A DNA stretch of 64,000 nucleotides. Origin: Candidatus Enterosoma merdigallinarum. Its GTDB lineage: Bacteria > Bacillota_I > Bacilli_A > RFN20 > CAG-288. Below the pieces are notes generated by a model. That model saw only the letters and a program-made list of their open reading frames with translations, made no database searches and was not told the DNA's origin. This document shows, piece after piece, positions 15,713 to 24,334 of the stretch. The stretch lies in assembly GCA_018714385.1 (NCBI GenBank), contig DVNL01000014.1, forward strand, positions 127,061 to 191,060. Direction: 5' to 3'. Every line of letters starts with the position of its first letter. Within the stretch, counting starts at the first letter, position 1. A program made the position numbers and the translations under genes.

Positions 15713-18443
15713 TAGCATCGTCAAAGACTATGGGAAGAAAAAGACGTATCGTGCCTTGAAGGGAATTTCCCTTTCTTTTCCTTCGATTCAGTTTGTGTCG
15801 ATTTTGGGACCTTCCGGGTGCGGAAAGACAACGCTCCTCAATCTTCTCGGCGGATTGGACAGCATCACTTCCGGCGACATTCGAATCGATGGCAGGTCTC
15901 TTCGGGAAATGGACGACGGGGAAAGGAATCGGTATCGAAACGAAAAGATAGGGTTCATCTTTCAGGATTATTTCCTGATACCGCAGCTCAAGGTTCTCGA
16001 CAACGTCCGGATAGCCCTGCAGGTGAGGGGCGTGCCGGATGCCGAAAGCCGCGAAAAAGCCCTGGCGATGCTTCGCGATGTCGGGATCGAGAATCTGGCC
16101 GACAAAAAACCGAACGAGCTTTCCGGTGGGCAGACCCAGAGGGCGGCCATAGCCCGAGCTCTGATAACGGATCCCGAAATCATTCTGGCCGATGAGCCGA
16201 CCGGCGCATTGGACAGCGACAATTCCGAGGCGGTCATGGCGTTGCTCAAGGAACAGAGCAAGAAGAGGCTTGTCATCCTGGTGACGCACAACGAAGAATT
16301 GGCGAGAAGATATAGCGGCAGAATCGTCCGGATCAAGGATGGCAGAGTTGTCTCGGACGAAAACATCCATGACCAAGAAAGGGAAGAAGGAGAAAGGACC
16401 CTCGTCAAGAAAAGCCGTCTGCCTTTCCTGACTGCCATCAAGATTGCGTTCAAGAATCTGGCGGAGAAGAAGTGGAAGACTTTTTTGACTTGCATCGCAA
16501 ACTCTTTCGGCATGATCGGAATCGGATTCTTTCTGTCCCTCAATACCGGTTTTTCGACTTATGCCAGCCAAGTGAGCCGAGTGACGGCTTCCTCCCTCCC
16601 CATCATATTGACCAGCTATTCGACGGTGACGGATTCCGAGAGCTTTGCGGATGTCAACAGCAGCGTTCTTTATCCGAAGGACGAAGAGATCTACCCCACG
16701 GTCAGCACCAGCTCGACGACGGCATATGTCTACAACAATTTCACCAACAAATATTTTTCTTTCCTCGATTCTCTCATCGAGGAAGGGTTGGTAAGCGAAT
16801 ATGTCGTCAATTACGGCAATTCCTACAGCCTCAATTTGACGACGACCTATCCCGCCTCGCTCGATGGACAGAAAGACAGCTATGTCGGAGGCGTCAATAC
16901 GACTATGACGTCCTATAACTCCATCGGCTCTTCCACAGGACTTCCGACAAGCGTATTCCATGTTCTCTATGGAGGGCTGTCCGATTATGATTGCATCGCC
17001 GGAAGAAAGCCGGAGAAGGACAATGAAATCATCTTGGTTGTCGACAAATACAATTCCGTCAGTTTCAGTATTTTGAAGAACATCGGCTTCTATAATTCGT
17101 CTGATGGTGAAAATGACGTAAAAGACCCAGAGAGCGACACGAAAGTAAAGCCGATTTCATTTACTGACATCCTTGGCAAAAAATACAAGGTTTTTTCGAA
17201 CGAAGATTATTTCTACAAGACAGGAGAGCAAGAACTTGAGGATGCCTTTGGACTTCAAAGGACAGTGAGTCGTTATGCCACGAAGAACGTCTCGGAGCTT
17301 TTCGAAGATGAAAAAGCCGGGGAGGAACTTGAGATCGTCGGTATCTATCGTCCGAAAATGGACTCCGATTATGGTCTTCTTTCCCCCGCATTGTGCTTTC
17401 TTCCGGATCTCCAGGAGAACATCGTCGATGCCAACTACTCTTGTCAGATGGGAAAAGATATGCGCGGAAACGTCGTTTTTTCTCCCGGCGGAGATATTTC
17501 CACCTTCAATGCTCTTGTCGACGAATTGGAGACGGCCTTGGCTGACTACCTCAATGGGGAGACGACGGTCCTCCCGTCCTCGAACGTCAATAGCATTCTC
17601 AATCGTTATTTCTACTATTACGACTATCGTTCCGGAAACCAGACATCCCTTTCCAGTCTCGTCAGCCAGGCGGGGACGCTTGGCATTCAGGTCCTGCCCG
17701 AGTCGATGGCCGGGCTTTCTCTTTCGGATCCCGATGCTGCAACGGCTCTTGTCGATCAGGCCAAGGCGTATCTTGCCCAAGGGGACACGCAGGCGATATA
17801 CGACCTCGTCATCGGTCTGTCTGCCTATGTCAACGCCTATTCGCTCATCGATTACGTGACGATTCTGCCCGCCAGTCTGTCCTTGAGAAACGAGATTCTC
17901 GATCGCCTCGATTCCTTCAATGTGATCGAGGCCGGGTCGAATGACCATGCATCTTCGGCATCGGAGCAGGTTTTCTATTCTTCCGCAAACGACAGCTATG
18001 CCGTTTCCCAGGTTTCCCAGGTCATCGATATGGCTTCTTTGGTGTTGCTCGTGTTCGCCGCCATTTCTCTGACGGTGTCTTGTGCCATGACCGCCATCCT
18101 GACGACGAACAATGTCTTGGAGAGAAGAAAAGAGATCGGCCTTCTCCGGTCTCTCGGGGCACGAAAGACCGATATTCTCGGTCTCTTCGAAATCGAAGCG
18201 GTCTTCATCGGCTTCTTGACGGGGCTTGTCGGTTCTTTGGCGACCTATCTGCTCACATACCCTGTCAACGCGTTGATCAGCTTCTATTATCCAAGCTATG
18301 GGGTCGAACACCTTGCCCAGTTTGTCTCCCCTCATGTTTTCGTCCTTGTCGCCATCGGACTGGTCGTCGGTTTTCTCTCGGCGCTTATTCCCTCTCTCAA
18401 TGCAGCCAGACAGGATCCGGTCAAGTGCTTGAGAAGCGACTGA
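15699..18443 (+). CDS. MacB-like ABC exporter, ATPase fused to FtsX-type permease
   Basis: 914 aa. ATPase at residues 1-230: Walker A GPSGCGKT (37-44), signature LSGGQTQRAAIARAL (about 141-155), Walker B IILADEPTGALD (about 161-172), H-loop VTHNEE. A first membrane helix lies around 255-285, then a large extracytoplasmic domain (~290-770), then three C-terminal helices (about 775-905) with ERRKEIGLLRSLGARKTDI, the typical FtsX/MacB coupling segment. Such proteins act as dimers and export peptides or lipoproteins. It begins inside the preceding gene (14-base overlap). The close paralogue at 26813 shares the layout. Substrate unknown. Confidence 0.9.
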   Translation: MVTLDSIVKDYGKKKTYRALKGISLSFPSIQFVSILGPSGCGKTTLLNLLGGLDSITSGDIRIDGRSLREMDDGERNRYRNEKIGFIFQDYFLIPQLKVLDNVRIALQVRGVPDAESREKALAMLRDVGIENLADKKPNELSGGQTQRAAIARALITDPEIILADEPTGALDSDNSEAVMALLKEQSKKRLVILVTHNEELARRYSGRIVRIKDGRVVSDENIHDQEREEGERTLVKKSRLPFLTAIKIAFKNLAEKKWKTFLTCIANSFGMIGIGFFLSLNTGFSTYASQVSRVTASSLPIILTSYSTVTDSESFADVNSSVLYPKDEEIYPTVSTSSTTAYVYNNFTNKYFSFLDSLIEEGLVSEYVVNYGNSYSLNLTTTYPASLDGQKDSYVGGVNTTMTSYNSIGSSTGLPTSVFHVLYGGLSDYDCIAGRKPEKDNEIILVVDKYNSVSFSILKNIGFYNSSDGENDVKDPESDTKVKPISFTDILGKKYKVFSNEDYFYKTGEQELEDAFGLQRTVSRYATKNVSELFEDEKAGEELEIVGIYRPKMDSDYGLLSPALCFLPDLQENIVDANYSCQMGKDMRGNVVFSPGGDISTFNALVDELETALADYLNGETTVLPSSNVNSILNRYFYYYDYRSGNQTSLSSLVSQAGTLGIQVLPESMAGLSLSDPDAATALVDQAKAYLAQGDTQAIYDLVIGLSAYVNAYSLIDYVTILPASLSLRNEILDRLDSFNVIEAGSNDHASSASEQVFYSSANDSYAVSQVSQVIDMASLVLLVFAAISLTVSCAMTAILTTNNVLERRKEIGLLRSLGARKTDILGLFEIEAVFIGFLTGLVGSLATYLLTYPVNALISFYYPSYGVEHLAQFVSPHVFVLVAIGLVVGFLSALIPSLNAARQDPVKCLRSD

Positions 18444-18452
18444 CTTTTCCAC

Positions 18453-18482
18453 TTGTATCTAATTTAATAATAAAACTATAAT
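18453..18482 (+). promoter_or_regulatory. Promoter of the yebC gene
   Basis: -35 TTGTAT (18453-18458), 18-base AT-rich spacer, -10 TATAAT (18477-18482). Leader of about 54 nt to the ATG at 18543. Confidence 0.65.
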
Positions 18483-18542
18483 AGTCTCTGCAGTAAGCAT
18501 TGCTTTTTATTGCGCAAAACACACAAGAAAAGAGGTAAAACT

Positions 18543-19265
18543 ATGGGAAGAGCACACGAAGTCAGAGCAAGCAAGATCGCCAAGACCAATGCCGCCAAGT
18601 CGGCCCTTTACAACAGAGCCAGCAAAGAGATCTATATGGCTGCCAAGTCCGGTGTGCCGGATCCCAATGAAAACCTCGCACTGAGATCGGCCATCGAAAA
18701 GTGGAAGGCTCAGCACGTCACAAGGGATGTCATCGACAGAGCCGTCAAGAAGGCCCAGAGCAAGGATTCCGCCTCCTATGTCGCCGGCAGATACGAGGGC
18801 TTCGGCCCCGGCGGTGTCGCCATTATTGTCGACACCCTGACCGACAACGAGAAGAGAGCCTTCTCCGCCGTCCGTGCCGCCTTCAACCACCACGGCGGAA
18901 ACCTTGGCAACAGCGGTTGCGCCTCCTTCAATTTCGTCCGTATGGGCGTCATCGATTTCGACAGCGACAAATCCGTTGAGGAAATCGAGGACGATCTCAT
19001 TCTCAACGACATTGATGTCCAGAACGTCGAAAAGGATGAAAACACCATAGAAGTCCAGGTCACGCCCGAAAGCTTCGAAAAGGCCAAGGAGCAGATTGCC
19101 AGCGATTTCGGGGTTCAAGAGTTCTCCGAGGCGAGCGTCACCCTCGTCCCCAACAGCGGTCTTGTCAAGGTCTCCGACGAAGACAAGGCGACCATCGAGA
19201 ATCTTCTCGACACGCTCGACGAGATCGAAGACGTCCAAGATGTCTTCCACAATGCTGACATTTGA
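18543..19265 (+). CDS. yebC: YebC/PmpR family regulator (TACO1-like)
   Basis: 240 aa from MGRAHEVR; the frame is open 11 codons further upstream, but the Shine-Dalgarno AGAGGT at 18532 and family alignments place the start here. Family features: an N-terminal GRAHEVRASKIAKTNAAKSALYNRASKEIYMAAKSG segment (canonical form is GHSKW..I...K...D..R.K.F.K..REI), then YVAGRYEGFGPGGVAIIVDTLTDN and NSGCASFNF. The N-terminus matches the YeeN-type branch, with GRAHEVR in place of GHSKWA. Members act as transcription regulators or help translation of proline stretches. Confidence 0.92.
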   Translation: MGRAHEVRASKIAKTNAAKSALYNRASKEIYMAAKSGVPDPNENLALRSAIEKWKAQHVTRDVIDRAVKKAQSKDSASYVAGRYEGFGPGGVAIIVDTLTDNEKRAFSAVRAAFNHHGGNLGNSGCASFNFVRMGVIDFDSDKSVEEIEDDLILNDIDVQNVEKDENTIEVQVTPESFEKAKEQIASDFGVQEFSEASVTLVPNSGLVKVSDEDKATIENLLDTLDEIEDVQDVFHNADI

Positions 19266-19268
19266 TCG

Positions 19269-19682
19269 ATGAAAAAGATCGTCGACTATTTCACGGAACG
19301 ATTCAAAAGCTTCGATCGCGACGAATGGCTTATCGTTGCCGGTGTTTTCCTTACCCTCGTCCTCCTTCTCTGGTTTTCCATCGGCATGTCCGTTTCGATT
19401 GCGAAAGGCTACACCCTTTTTGGCGATACGTCCTACACAGGAGATGATGCTGAGCTTGTGGGCCCGACATCGAGCGACATCGCTGTCTTGACGCTCTTCT
19501 GGATCCTTGCCGTGGCCATGTTTGTCCTCTTTGTCTACCGTTTCTTCTTCCGCCCTATCGCAAAGGAAAAAACATCTCACAAAGAGATCATCGACGGCAA
19601 GACTTATGTCATCAAGGACGAAAAGACGACATCGGGGGGAGATGAAGAAGAAAAGAATGACGGCGGAAAGACTCCAGAATGA
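19269..19682 (+). CDS. Hypothetical membrane protein (two TM helices)
   Basis: 137 aa, not recognised. Hydrophobic helices at about residues 20-42 and 75-97. The N-terminal 19 residues are charged and cytoplasmic, and the C-terminal 40 residues are strongly charged (EKTSHKEIIDGKTYVIKDEKT...). It starts 3 bases after the yebC stop without a clear Shine-Dalgarno, suggesting re-initiation. It overlaps the next small gene by about 26 bases. Confidence 0.6.
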   Translation: MKKIVDYFTERFKSFDRDEWLIVAGVFLTLVLLLWFSIGMSVSIAKGYTLFGDTSYTGDDAELVGPTSSDIAVLTLFWILAVAMFVLFVYRFFFRPIAKEKTSHKEIIDGKTYVIKDEKTTSGGDEEEKNDGGKTPE

Positions 19683-20037
19683 TTTGACGGGCACACTGAG
19701 GGAATGCGACTTCGTGCGTTACGTCAAGTGGGACGACGAGATCTCTTTCTATGTCGTTGCCGACAACGAAAAAGACGAGAGGGACGATGACGATTGCTGT
19801 GAAGGGCTCAATGGCCATCTCTTCAAAATCATTTTTCTCAAAACAGCAGACTTTTCTGTTAAAGGGGAAGAAGCAGATTTCTATCGTCAAGAAAAATTGG
19901 AGATAGCCGACGGGCATTTATCCCTTCAATTGGAAGGATCCTCTTTCGATGGGACGAAGTCGGAGGTGACCCTCGCATTCTCCTTCGAACGATTCCAAGT
20001 CGAGGATCTTGGTAAAATCCAAGGTCCGGACGCCTGA
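19657..20037 (+). CDS. Hypothetical acidic protein
   Basis: 126 aa from ATG 19657 (MTAERLQNDL). An ATG at 19642 is also possible, but the only purine-rich site, GGGGGGAG, directly abuts that codon and is better spaced for 19657. The protein is soluble, with a run of acidic residues around 40-50 (EKDERDDDDCCEG) and alternating strands after it. Not recognised. It ends just before a bidirectional terminator and is the last gene of the yebC transcript. Confidence 0.5.
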   Translation: MTAERLQNDLTGTLRECDFVRYVKWDDEISFYVVADNEKDERDDDDCCEGLNGHLFKIIFLKTADFSVKGEEADFYRQEKLEIADGHLSLQLEGSSFDGTKSEVTLAFSFERFQVEDLGKIQGPDA

Positions 20038-20050
20038 AAAACCGAAAATA

Positions 20051-20090
20051 AAAATGGGGGCTGCTCATCAGGCACCCCCCTTTTCTTTTG
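20051..20090. terminator. Bidirectional terminator
   Basis: GGGGG-CTG-CTCAT-CAG-GCA-CCCCC hairpin (20056-20080), flanked by TTTTCTTTT on the right and by AAAATAAAAA on the left, which reads as a T-tract in the minus direction. It separates converging operons. Confidence 0.75.
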
Positions 20091-20098
20091 CTGAAGGC

Positions 20099-20797
20099 TC
20101 AAGGACGATACTTATACCAATGGATCTTGTCCTGGCTGACTTCGATGATGCGGGTCTTCGGGAACACCTTTTCGCAAGGGACGGGACCATCGAGCCAATT
20201 GATGCCGATTTCATCCTTCATGACGCGAAGGACGCGGAATTCACGGATGCCAAGGCCATGCGCGGAGCAATCGAAGCGGACGAAGTTGCCGATGGTGACG
20301 CCGAATTTGACGACGGTGACGACGCCGACCGGGATGTTGGTGGAGACCGTGTCCATCAGTTTGTAGCGGCCGCGATGTTCCAGCTTCTCGATGAGGAAGG
20401 CAAAACCCATGACCTTCGCCCCCATGTCCTCGATGATGGAATACATGGAGAAGTAGATGGAGCCGCCGCAGAGAGCGGAACCGACGATGAGGACGCCTTC
20501 GCCGGGGTGGAAATATTCGCCCGCGGAAAGAAGGCCGTCATAGGGATTCATGACGACTACGCCGAGACCGAGATTGTAGGCGAGGGCGGAGGCAAATGTC
20601 GTATCCCCGGCAGGACAGACGATCTTGGTGATGGATTTGTCCAGGGGAGTGAGCTTCTCGACCATGCTGTCGATGGCGACCTTGAAAGCTTTTTGATCGG
20701 AGAAGAGAGGGGTCATGTCCTTGAAGGGATCGTCTTTCTTGGAGATGATAAACTTGTCGAAGATTTCGTCATTCAGTTTGATATCTTTTTCCGCCAT
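20099..20797 (-). CDS. Phosphoribosyltransferase-like protein with degenerate PRPP loop
   Basis: 232 aa. The N-terminal FKDMTPLFSDQKAFKVAIDSM (about residues 25-45) and the following KIVCPAGDTTFASALAYNLGLGVVVM follow the layout of adenine phosphoribosyltransferase (KDITPLL.D...F...ID..., then a strand-loop-helix). VLIVGSALCGGSIYFSMYSIIEDMGAKVMGFAFLIE (about residues 100-135) sits where APRT has the PRPP-binding VLIVDDLLATGGT. The two acidic residues and the ATGGT turn are replaced by GSALCGGS, so PRPP binding is doubtful. About 90 extra C-terminal residues. Last gene of the gmk-priA operon; Shine-Dalgarno AAGGAGAA. Confidence 0.7.
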   Translation of the reverse strand: MAEKDIKLNDEIFDKFIISKKDDPFKDMTPLFSDQKAFKVAIDSMVEKLTPLDKSITKIVCPAGDTTFASALAYNLGLGVVVMNPYDGLLSAGEYFHPGEGVLIVGSALCGGSIYFSMYSIIEDMGAKVMGFAFLIEKLEHRGRYKLMDTVSTNIPVGVVTVVKFGVTIGNFVRFDCSAHGLGIREFRVLRVMKDEIGINWLDGPVPCEKVFPKTRIIEVSQDKIHWYKYRP

Positions 20798-20799
20798 AA

Positions 20800-21357
20800 T
20801 CAGTTCTCCTTTTTGTTCTTGTGTCTGTCGTTGACATCCTTTCGGATGCCGGTAAGAGCCTCGTAGACCTCTCTGTCTGTGGCATCGGGATGAGCCTTGA
20901 CGTAGGCATCGAATTCGCCGATGATGTCGCCCATGTAGGGCTCCTCCTTTTCGTCGAACGCCATATCCTCGGTCTCTTCGGAATCGTGGATATCGGCTTT
21001 GACGACGTTGCTTTGCGTCATGAAGCGCGGGTAGTCCGGATCGAAGAAGACATATTCGTGATCGGGATCGAAGTAGCTGAAGAGGATCCGGATATGGATG
21101 GCGAGATCCTTGAAGGCGTTTTTGAGGTAGTCGACGACAGTCTCTTCCCTGTCTTGACAGTCATACGGCGCTTCGACGCGGATGTTGAGGTGGTAGCTTG
21201 TCTGCTCCATGCCATTGTGGATGATGAAGGACTCCGGAGCGAAAAACTCCAGTTCGTCTTCATCGATTCCGTAGATTTGGCAAAGGCCTTTGTGAATTCT
21301 CTGCGTATGTCCAATCGCAGAATAGGGGTCGGTTCCCAATAGGGAGATAATGATCAT
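20800..21357 (-). CDS. Hypothetical protein, possibly tautomerase-like
   Basis: 185 aa, not recognised. An N-terminal strand MIIISLLG, helix, then an acidic middle (FFAPESFIIHNG...YHLNIRVEAPYD). The beta-alpha-beta-beta layout of the first ~65 residues resembles small MIF/tautomerase-like domains, but no catalytic Pro1 is present (residue 2 is Ile). The C-terminal 60 residues are charged and probably helical. The ATG directly follows the priA stop (TAAATG), so translation is coupled. Confidence 0.5.
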   Translation of the reverse strand: MIIISLLGTDPYSAIGHTQRIHKGLCQIYGIDEDELEFFAPESFIIHNGMEQTSYHLNIRVEAPYDCQDREETVVDYLKNAFKDLAIHIRILFSYFDPDHEYVFFDPDYPRFMTQSNVVKADIHDSEETEDMAFDEKEEPYMGDIIGEFDAYVKAHPDATDREVYEALTGIRKDVNDRHKNKKEN

Positions 21358-23574
21358 TTAGATACCTTCCGTTCCAGGGTCGACATCGATGAGCACCTCC
21401 ACGTCCTTGTTGGCCATTCGGAAGACCTTCAAGGCGGAGAGAAGCTCTCGTGCCTCTTCCTGCACCTTATATTTTAGCAGGATATTTCGATAATATCTCC
21501 CATTGATGTAGGGGATATAGGGCGTGGAAGGACCATAGATGTTGATCCGTCTGTTTCCCACCCTTCCGAGGAAGAGGTTTTTGATATCGAGGCTGGCATC
21601 GAAACAGCGCTGGTAGTCCATTGCTTTGACGGTGACCAGGCAGAGGTAGACGAAAGGCGGGTATTGATAAGTTCGTCTTTCTTTCATCTCCAAGGCATAG
21701 AAACTTTCATAGTCCTGACGCGCGGCAAGCTGAATGACAGGATTGTCCGGGCAATAGGTTTGAATCAGGATGCGTCCTTTCTTGTTTCCGCGGCCGGAAC
21801 GTCCGACAAACTGGCAGATCAGGTCGAACGTTTCTTCGTTGGCGGTGTAGGAGGGAAGGCGAAGAGAACTGTCGGCATCCAACATCGCCGCCAACGTGAC
21901 GTTAGGAAAATCATGGCCCTTGGCGATGACCTGGGTTCCGACGAGGATGTCGCTTTCGCCCAAGGCGAAGGATTCCAGTATTTCGTGCCGCCTTTCGTTT
22001 CCCGAGACATCGGAATCCAATCGCAGGATCTTTGCCTTTGGGAAAAAGGTGACGAGATCCTCATAGGCCCTTTCCGTCCCATATCCCAAAGAAAGGAAAT
22101 CTTTTCCGCCGCATGGACAGACATGTTCGCTTGCCATAACTCGATATCCGCAATGGTGACAACGCAGTTCGTTGTATTTTTTGTGGTAGTTCAACGGGAT
22201 TCCGCAATTGGGGCAGACGGCGACGGCGTGGCAATCGCGACAGAGAAACATCGGGGCATAGCCACGGCGGTTTATCAGTACCATCGCCTGTTCTTTTCTT
22301 GCGAGCGTCTTTTCGAGTTCTTCAAAGAGTGTCTTTGATATCAAAGATGACTTTTGAGGATCAAAAGCATTTGGAAGACTCATGTCGACCAAAAGAAGGT
22401 CCTTTTCTTGCGAGGCGGCGTAACGGATGGAGAGAGGAACGGATTGAAAGACGCCTTTTTCCGCCCTGGCATTGTCGATGATGCGAGGTGTCGCCGAGCC
22501 GAGCAGCACCTTTGCCCCTTCGATTTCCTTGCGCATCCTTGCGACCGTGATGGCATCGTAATAGGGGACGCTGTCTTGCTTGTACGTGTCGGAGTGCTCC
22601 TCGTCGATGATGATCAAACCGAGGTTCTGGACAGGGGCAAAGATGGCCGAACGCGTTCCCAGGACGATCTTGCTTTCCCCCGAGACGATTCGACGATATT
22701 CTTCATAGCGGCGGCTGTCCGACAAGGAAGAGTTGAGGAGAGAGATGGTGTCCTGGAAGAAAGAATAGAAACGGTTGGACATCTGATCCGTCAATGCGAT
22801 CTCCGGAATGAGGACAAGGACGCCTTTTCCTTGCTTGAGAAACTCTTTGGCCAAGCTCAAATAAATCTCCGTTTTGCCGGAACCCGTCACGCCTTTGAGA
22901 AGGGAGACTTTCTCCTTCTCACCGAGAATGGCGTCATAGGCTTCTCTCTGGCTTGTGGTCAAGGAGAAATCGCGCAACGAGGTCGCGACCATTTCCGGTA
23001 TGCGACTGACAGGGACCTTTTCGATTCGGAGGCATCCCTTTTCGAGAAGTTTTTTCAGGCTTGCCTTGGCGCTGATCGAGGAGAGACGAACCCCGTCTTT
23101 TTTTGTCTGGATACGTTCGAGAAGGGCCTTTTCGTTTTTTCCGAGAGAAGGGTATTCGGTCTTTTCGACAGGAAGGACATAGTCGATGAAACGGCCGTGG
23201 CTTTTCTTCAAGGCCGAGTCTTTCGGCTTCAAAGCCGGAGGCAAAAAGGCGTTGAGGATTTTGATGAGGTCGCATGCGTAATACGCCGACATCCTTTTTG
23301 CCAAGGCGATCAACGAAGGGTTTAGCAAAGGTTCCTCATCGATTCGGCGTAGGATTTTCGCCAGTCTTATCCCATGCTCCTTGTTATAGGAGTCGACATC
23401 CATCTCGATGGGGATGGGCGGTTCAAGGACGAACCCGACAGTGCTTTCGGAATGTCCGAAAGGAACGAGGACACGCATGCCTTCTTGGATGTCATCCTCT
23501 TCCGAATAATAGTCAAAAGGGCGGTCTAAAGAGACGACCGCCCTCCCTATCAGGACCTTGACCAGATAGAACAT
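21358..23574 (-). CDS. priA: Primosomal protein N' (replication restart helicase)
   Basis: 738 aa, the family length. N-terminal DNA-binding domain (VLVGRAVVSLDRPFDYY...), then a DEAH-like helicase core: Walker A LLKGVTGSGKTEIYL (about residues 226-240), IIDEEHSDTYKQ (DEEH box, about 325-336), SATPR, and motif VI QFVGRSGRGNKKG. Between them lies the zinc-binding cluster (CRDCHAVAVCPNCG...CHHCGY...CPCGG). It reloads DnaB at stalled forks. Located between gmk and two small genes. Starts ten bases after gmk. Confidence 0.96.
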   Translation of the reverse strand: MFYLVKVLIGRAVVSLDRPFDYYSEEDDIQEGMRVLVPFGHSESTVGFVLEPPIPIEMDVDSYNKEHGIRLAKILRRIDEEPLLNPSLIALAKRMSAYYACDLIKILNAFLPPALKPKDSALKKSHGRFIDYVLPVEKTEYPSLGKNEKALLERIQTKKDGVRLSSISAKASLKKLLEKGCLRIEKVPVSRIPEMVATSLRDFSLTTSQREAYDAILGEKEKVSLLKGVTGSGKTEIYLSLAKEFLKQGKGVLVLIPEIALTDQMSNRFYSFFQDTISLLNSSLSDSRRYEEYRRIVSGESKIVLGTRSAIFAPVQNLGLIIIDEEHSDTYKQDSVPYYDAITVARMRKEIEGAKVLLGSATPRIIDNARAEKGVFQSVPLSIRYAASQEKDLLLVDMSLPNAFDPQKSSLISKTLFEELEKTLARKEQAMVLINRRGYAPMFLCRDCHAVAVCPNCGIPLNYHKKYNELRCHHCGYRVMASEHVCPCGGKDFLSLGYGTERAYEDLVTFFPKAKILRLDSDVSGNERRHEILESFALGESDILVGTQVIAKGHDFPNVTLAAMLDADSSLRLPSYTANEETFDLICQFVGRSGRGNKKGRILIQTYCPDNPVIQLAARQDYESFYALEMKERRTYQYPPFVYLCLVTVKAMDYQRCFDASLDIKNLFLGRVGNRRINIYGPSTPYIPYINGRYYRNILLKYKVQEEARELLSALKVFRMANKDVEVLIDVDPGTEGI

Positions 23575-23583
23575 CTTTCTTCT

Positions 23584-24213
23584 TTAGGGCCTCTTGATGA
23601 CATAGTCGGGATCGACAGGCTCTCCGGCTTCGACGGCTTCGCAATATTTGATTCTGTTCATGACGGATTGCTTGAAGCGCAATGCTGTCTTGTTGACGGT
23701 GTAGTTGGTCAAGACGACATCGTAATCCTTGCGCTTTGCCATCTCGTCCTGACTTTTCTTGATACGCTCGTTGATCTCTTCTTCGCTTTCCGATCCGCGC
23801 AGCTTGATGCGCCTTTCCAATTCTTCGATGGAGGGAGGCATCAAGAAGATGGCCAGCGTATACATCCCGCGATATTGGGACATGACTTTTTCGGCTCCGG
23901 AAACTTCGATTTCAAGCAGGACGTTCTTTCCCGCCTTCAGGTTTTCTTCGACGAAATCGCGAGGAGTCCCGTATTCGTTATCGCAGTATTCGACGTGTTC
24001 GATGAAGCCGTCGCGAGCCAGAATGTTCTGGAAAGTCTGCCTGCTTACGAAGAGATAGTCCTTTCCGTTTTGTTCCTTTGGTCTTTTTGCACGGGTAGTC
24101 ATGGATACGGAAAAGACGAGATCGAGGTCCTTGTCCCGCATCAATTTTCGTCTTAAGACGCCCTTGCCCACTCCGGAGGGGCCGGAGAGGATGATCAGCA
24201 AACCCTGTTTCAT
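23584..24213 (-). CDS. gmk: Guanylate kinase
   Basis: 209 aa. P-loop LSGPSGVGKGVLRRKL (residues 9-24), SMTTRAKRPKEQNGKDYLFVS (GMP-binding SxTTRxxRxxExxGxDYxF pattern, about residues 38-58), IEHVEYCDNEYGTP (about 74-87) and LEIEVSGAEKVM (about 100-111; the usual xDVQGA becomes EVSGA). It phosphorylates GMP to GDP. First gene of the operon gmk-priA-unknown-PRT-like, with no close partner upstream. Confidence 0.95.
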   Translation of the reverse strand: MKQGLLIILSGPSGVGKGVLRRKLMRDKDLDLVFSVSMTTRAKRPKEQNGKDYLFVSRQTFQNILARDGFIEHVEYCDNEYGTPRDFVEENLKAGKNVLLEIEVSGAEKVMSQYRGMYTLAIFLMPPSIEELERRIKLRGSESEEEINERIKKSQDEMAKRKDYDVVLTNYTVNKTALRFKQSVMNRIKYCEAVEAGEPVDPDYVIKRP

Positions 24214-24334
24214 TGTTACCGCCTTTCTCGTTAAAACGTGTCGGTGTTACTCATATCTATTTTAACATCAAAAGTCGGAATATTATCCTAAAAACGGTGA
24301 ATTTTGAACAAAAGAGGCCAATCAAAGAAAGGAA

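Noticed and set aside
18510..18542. Upstream start for yebC
   Set aside because: It would overlap the Shine-Dalgarno AGAGGT and add 11 basic residues not found in the family; the ATG at 18543 has proper spacing.
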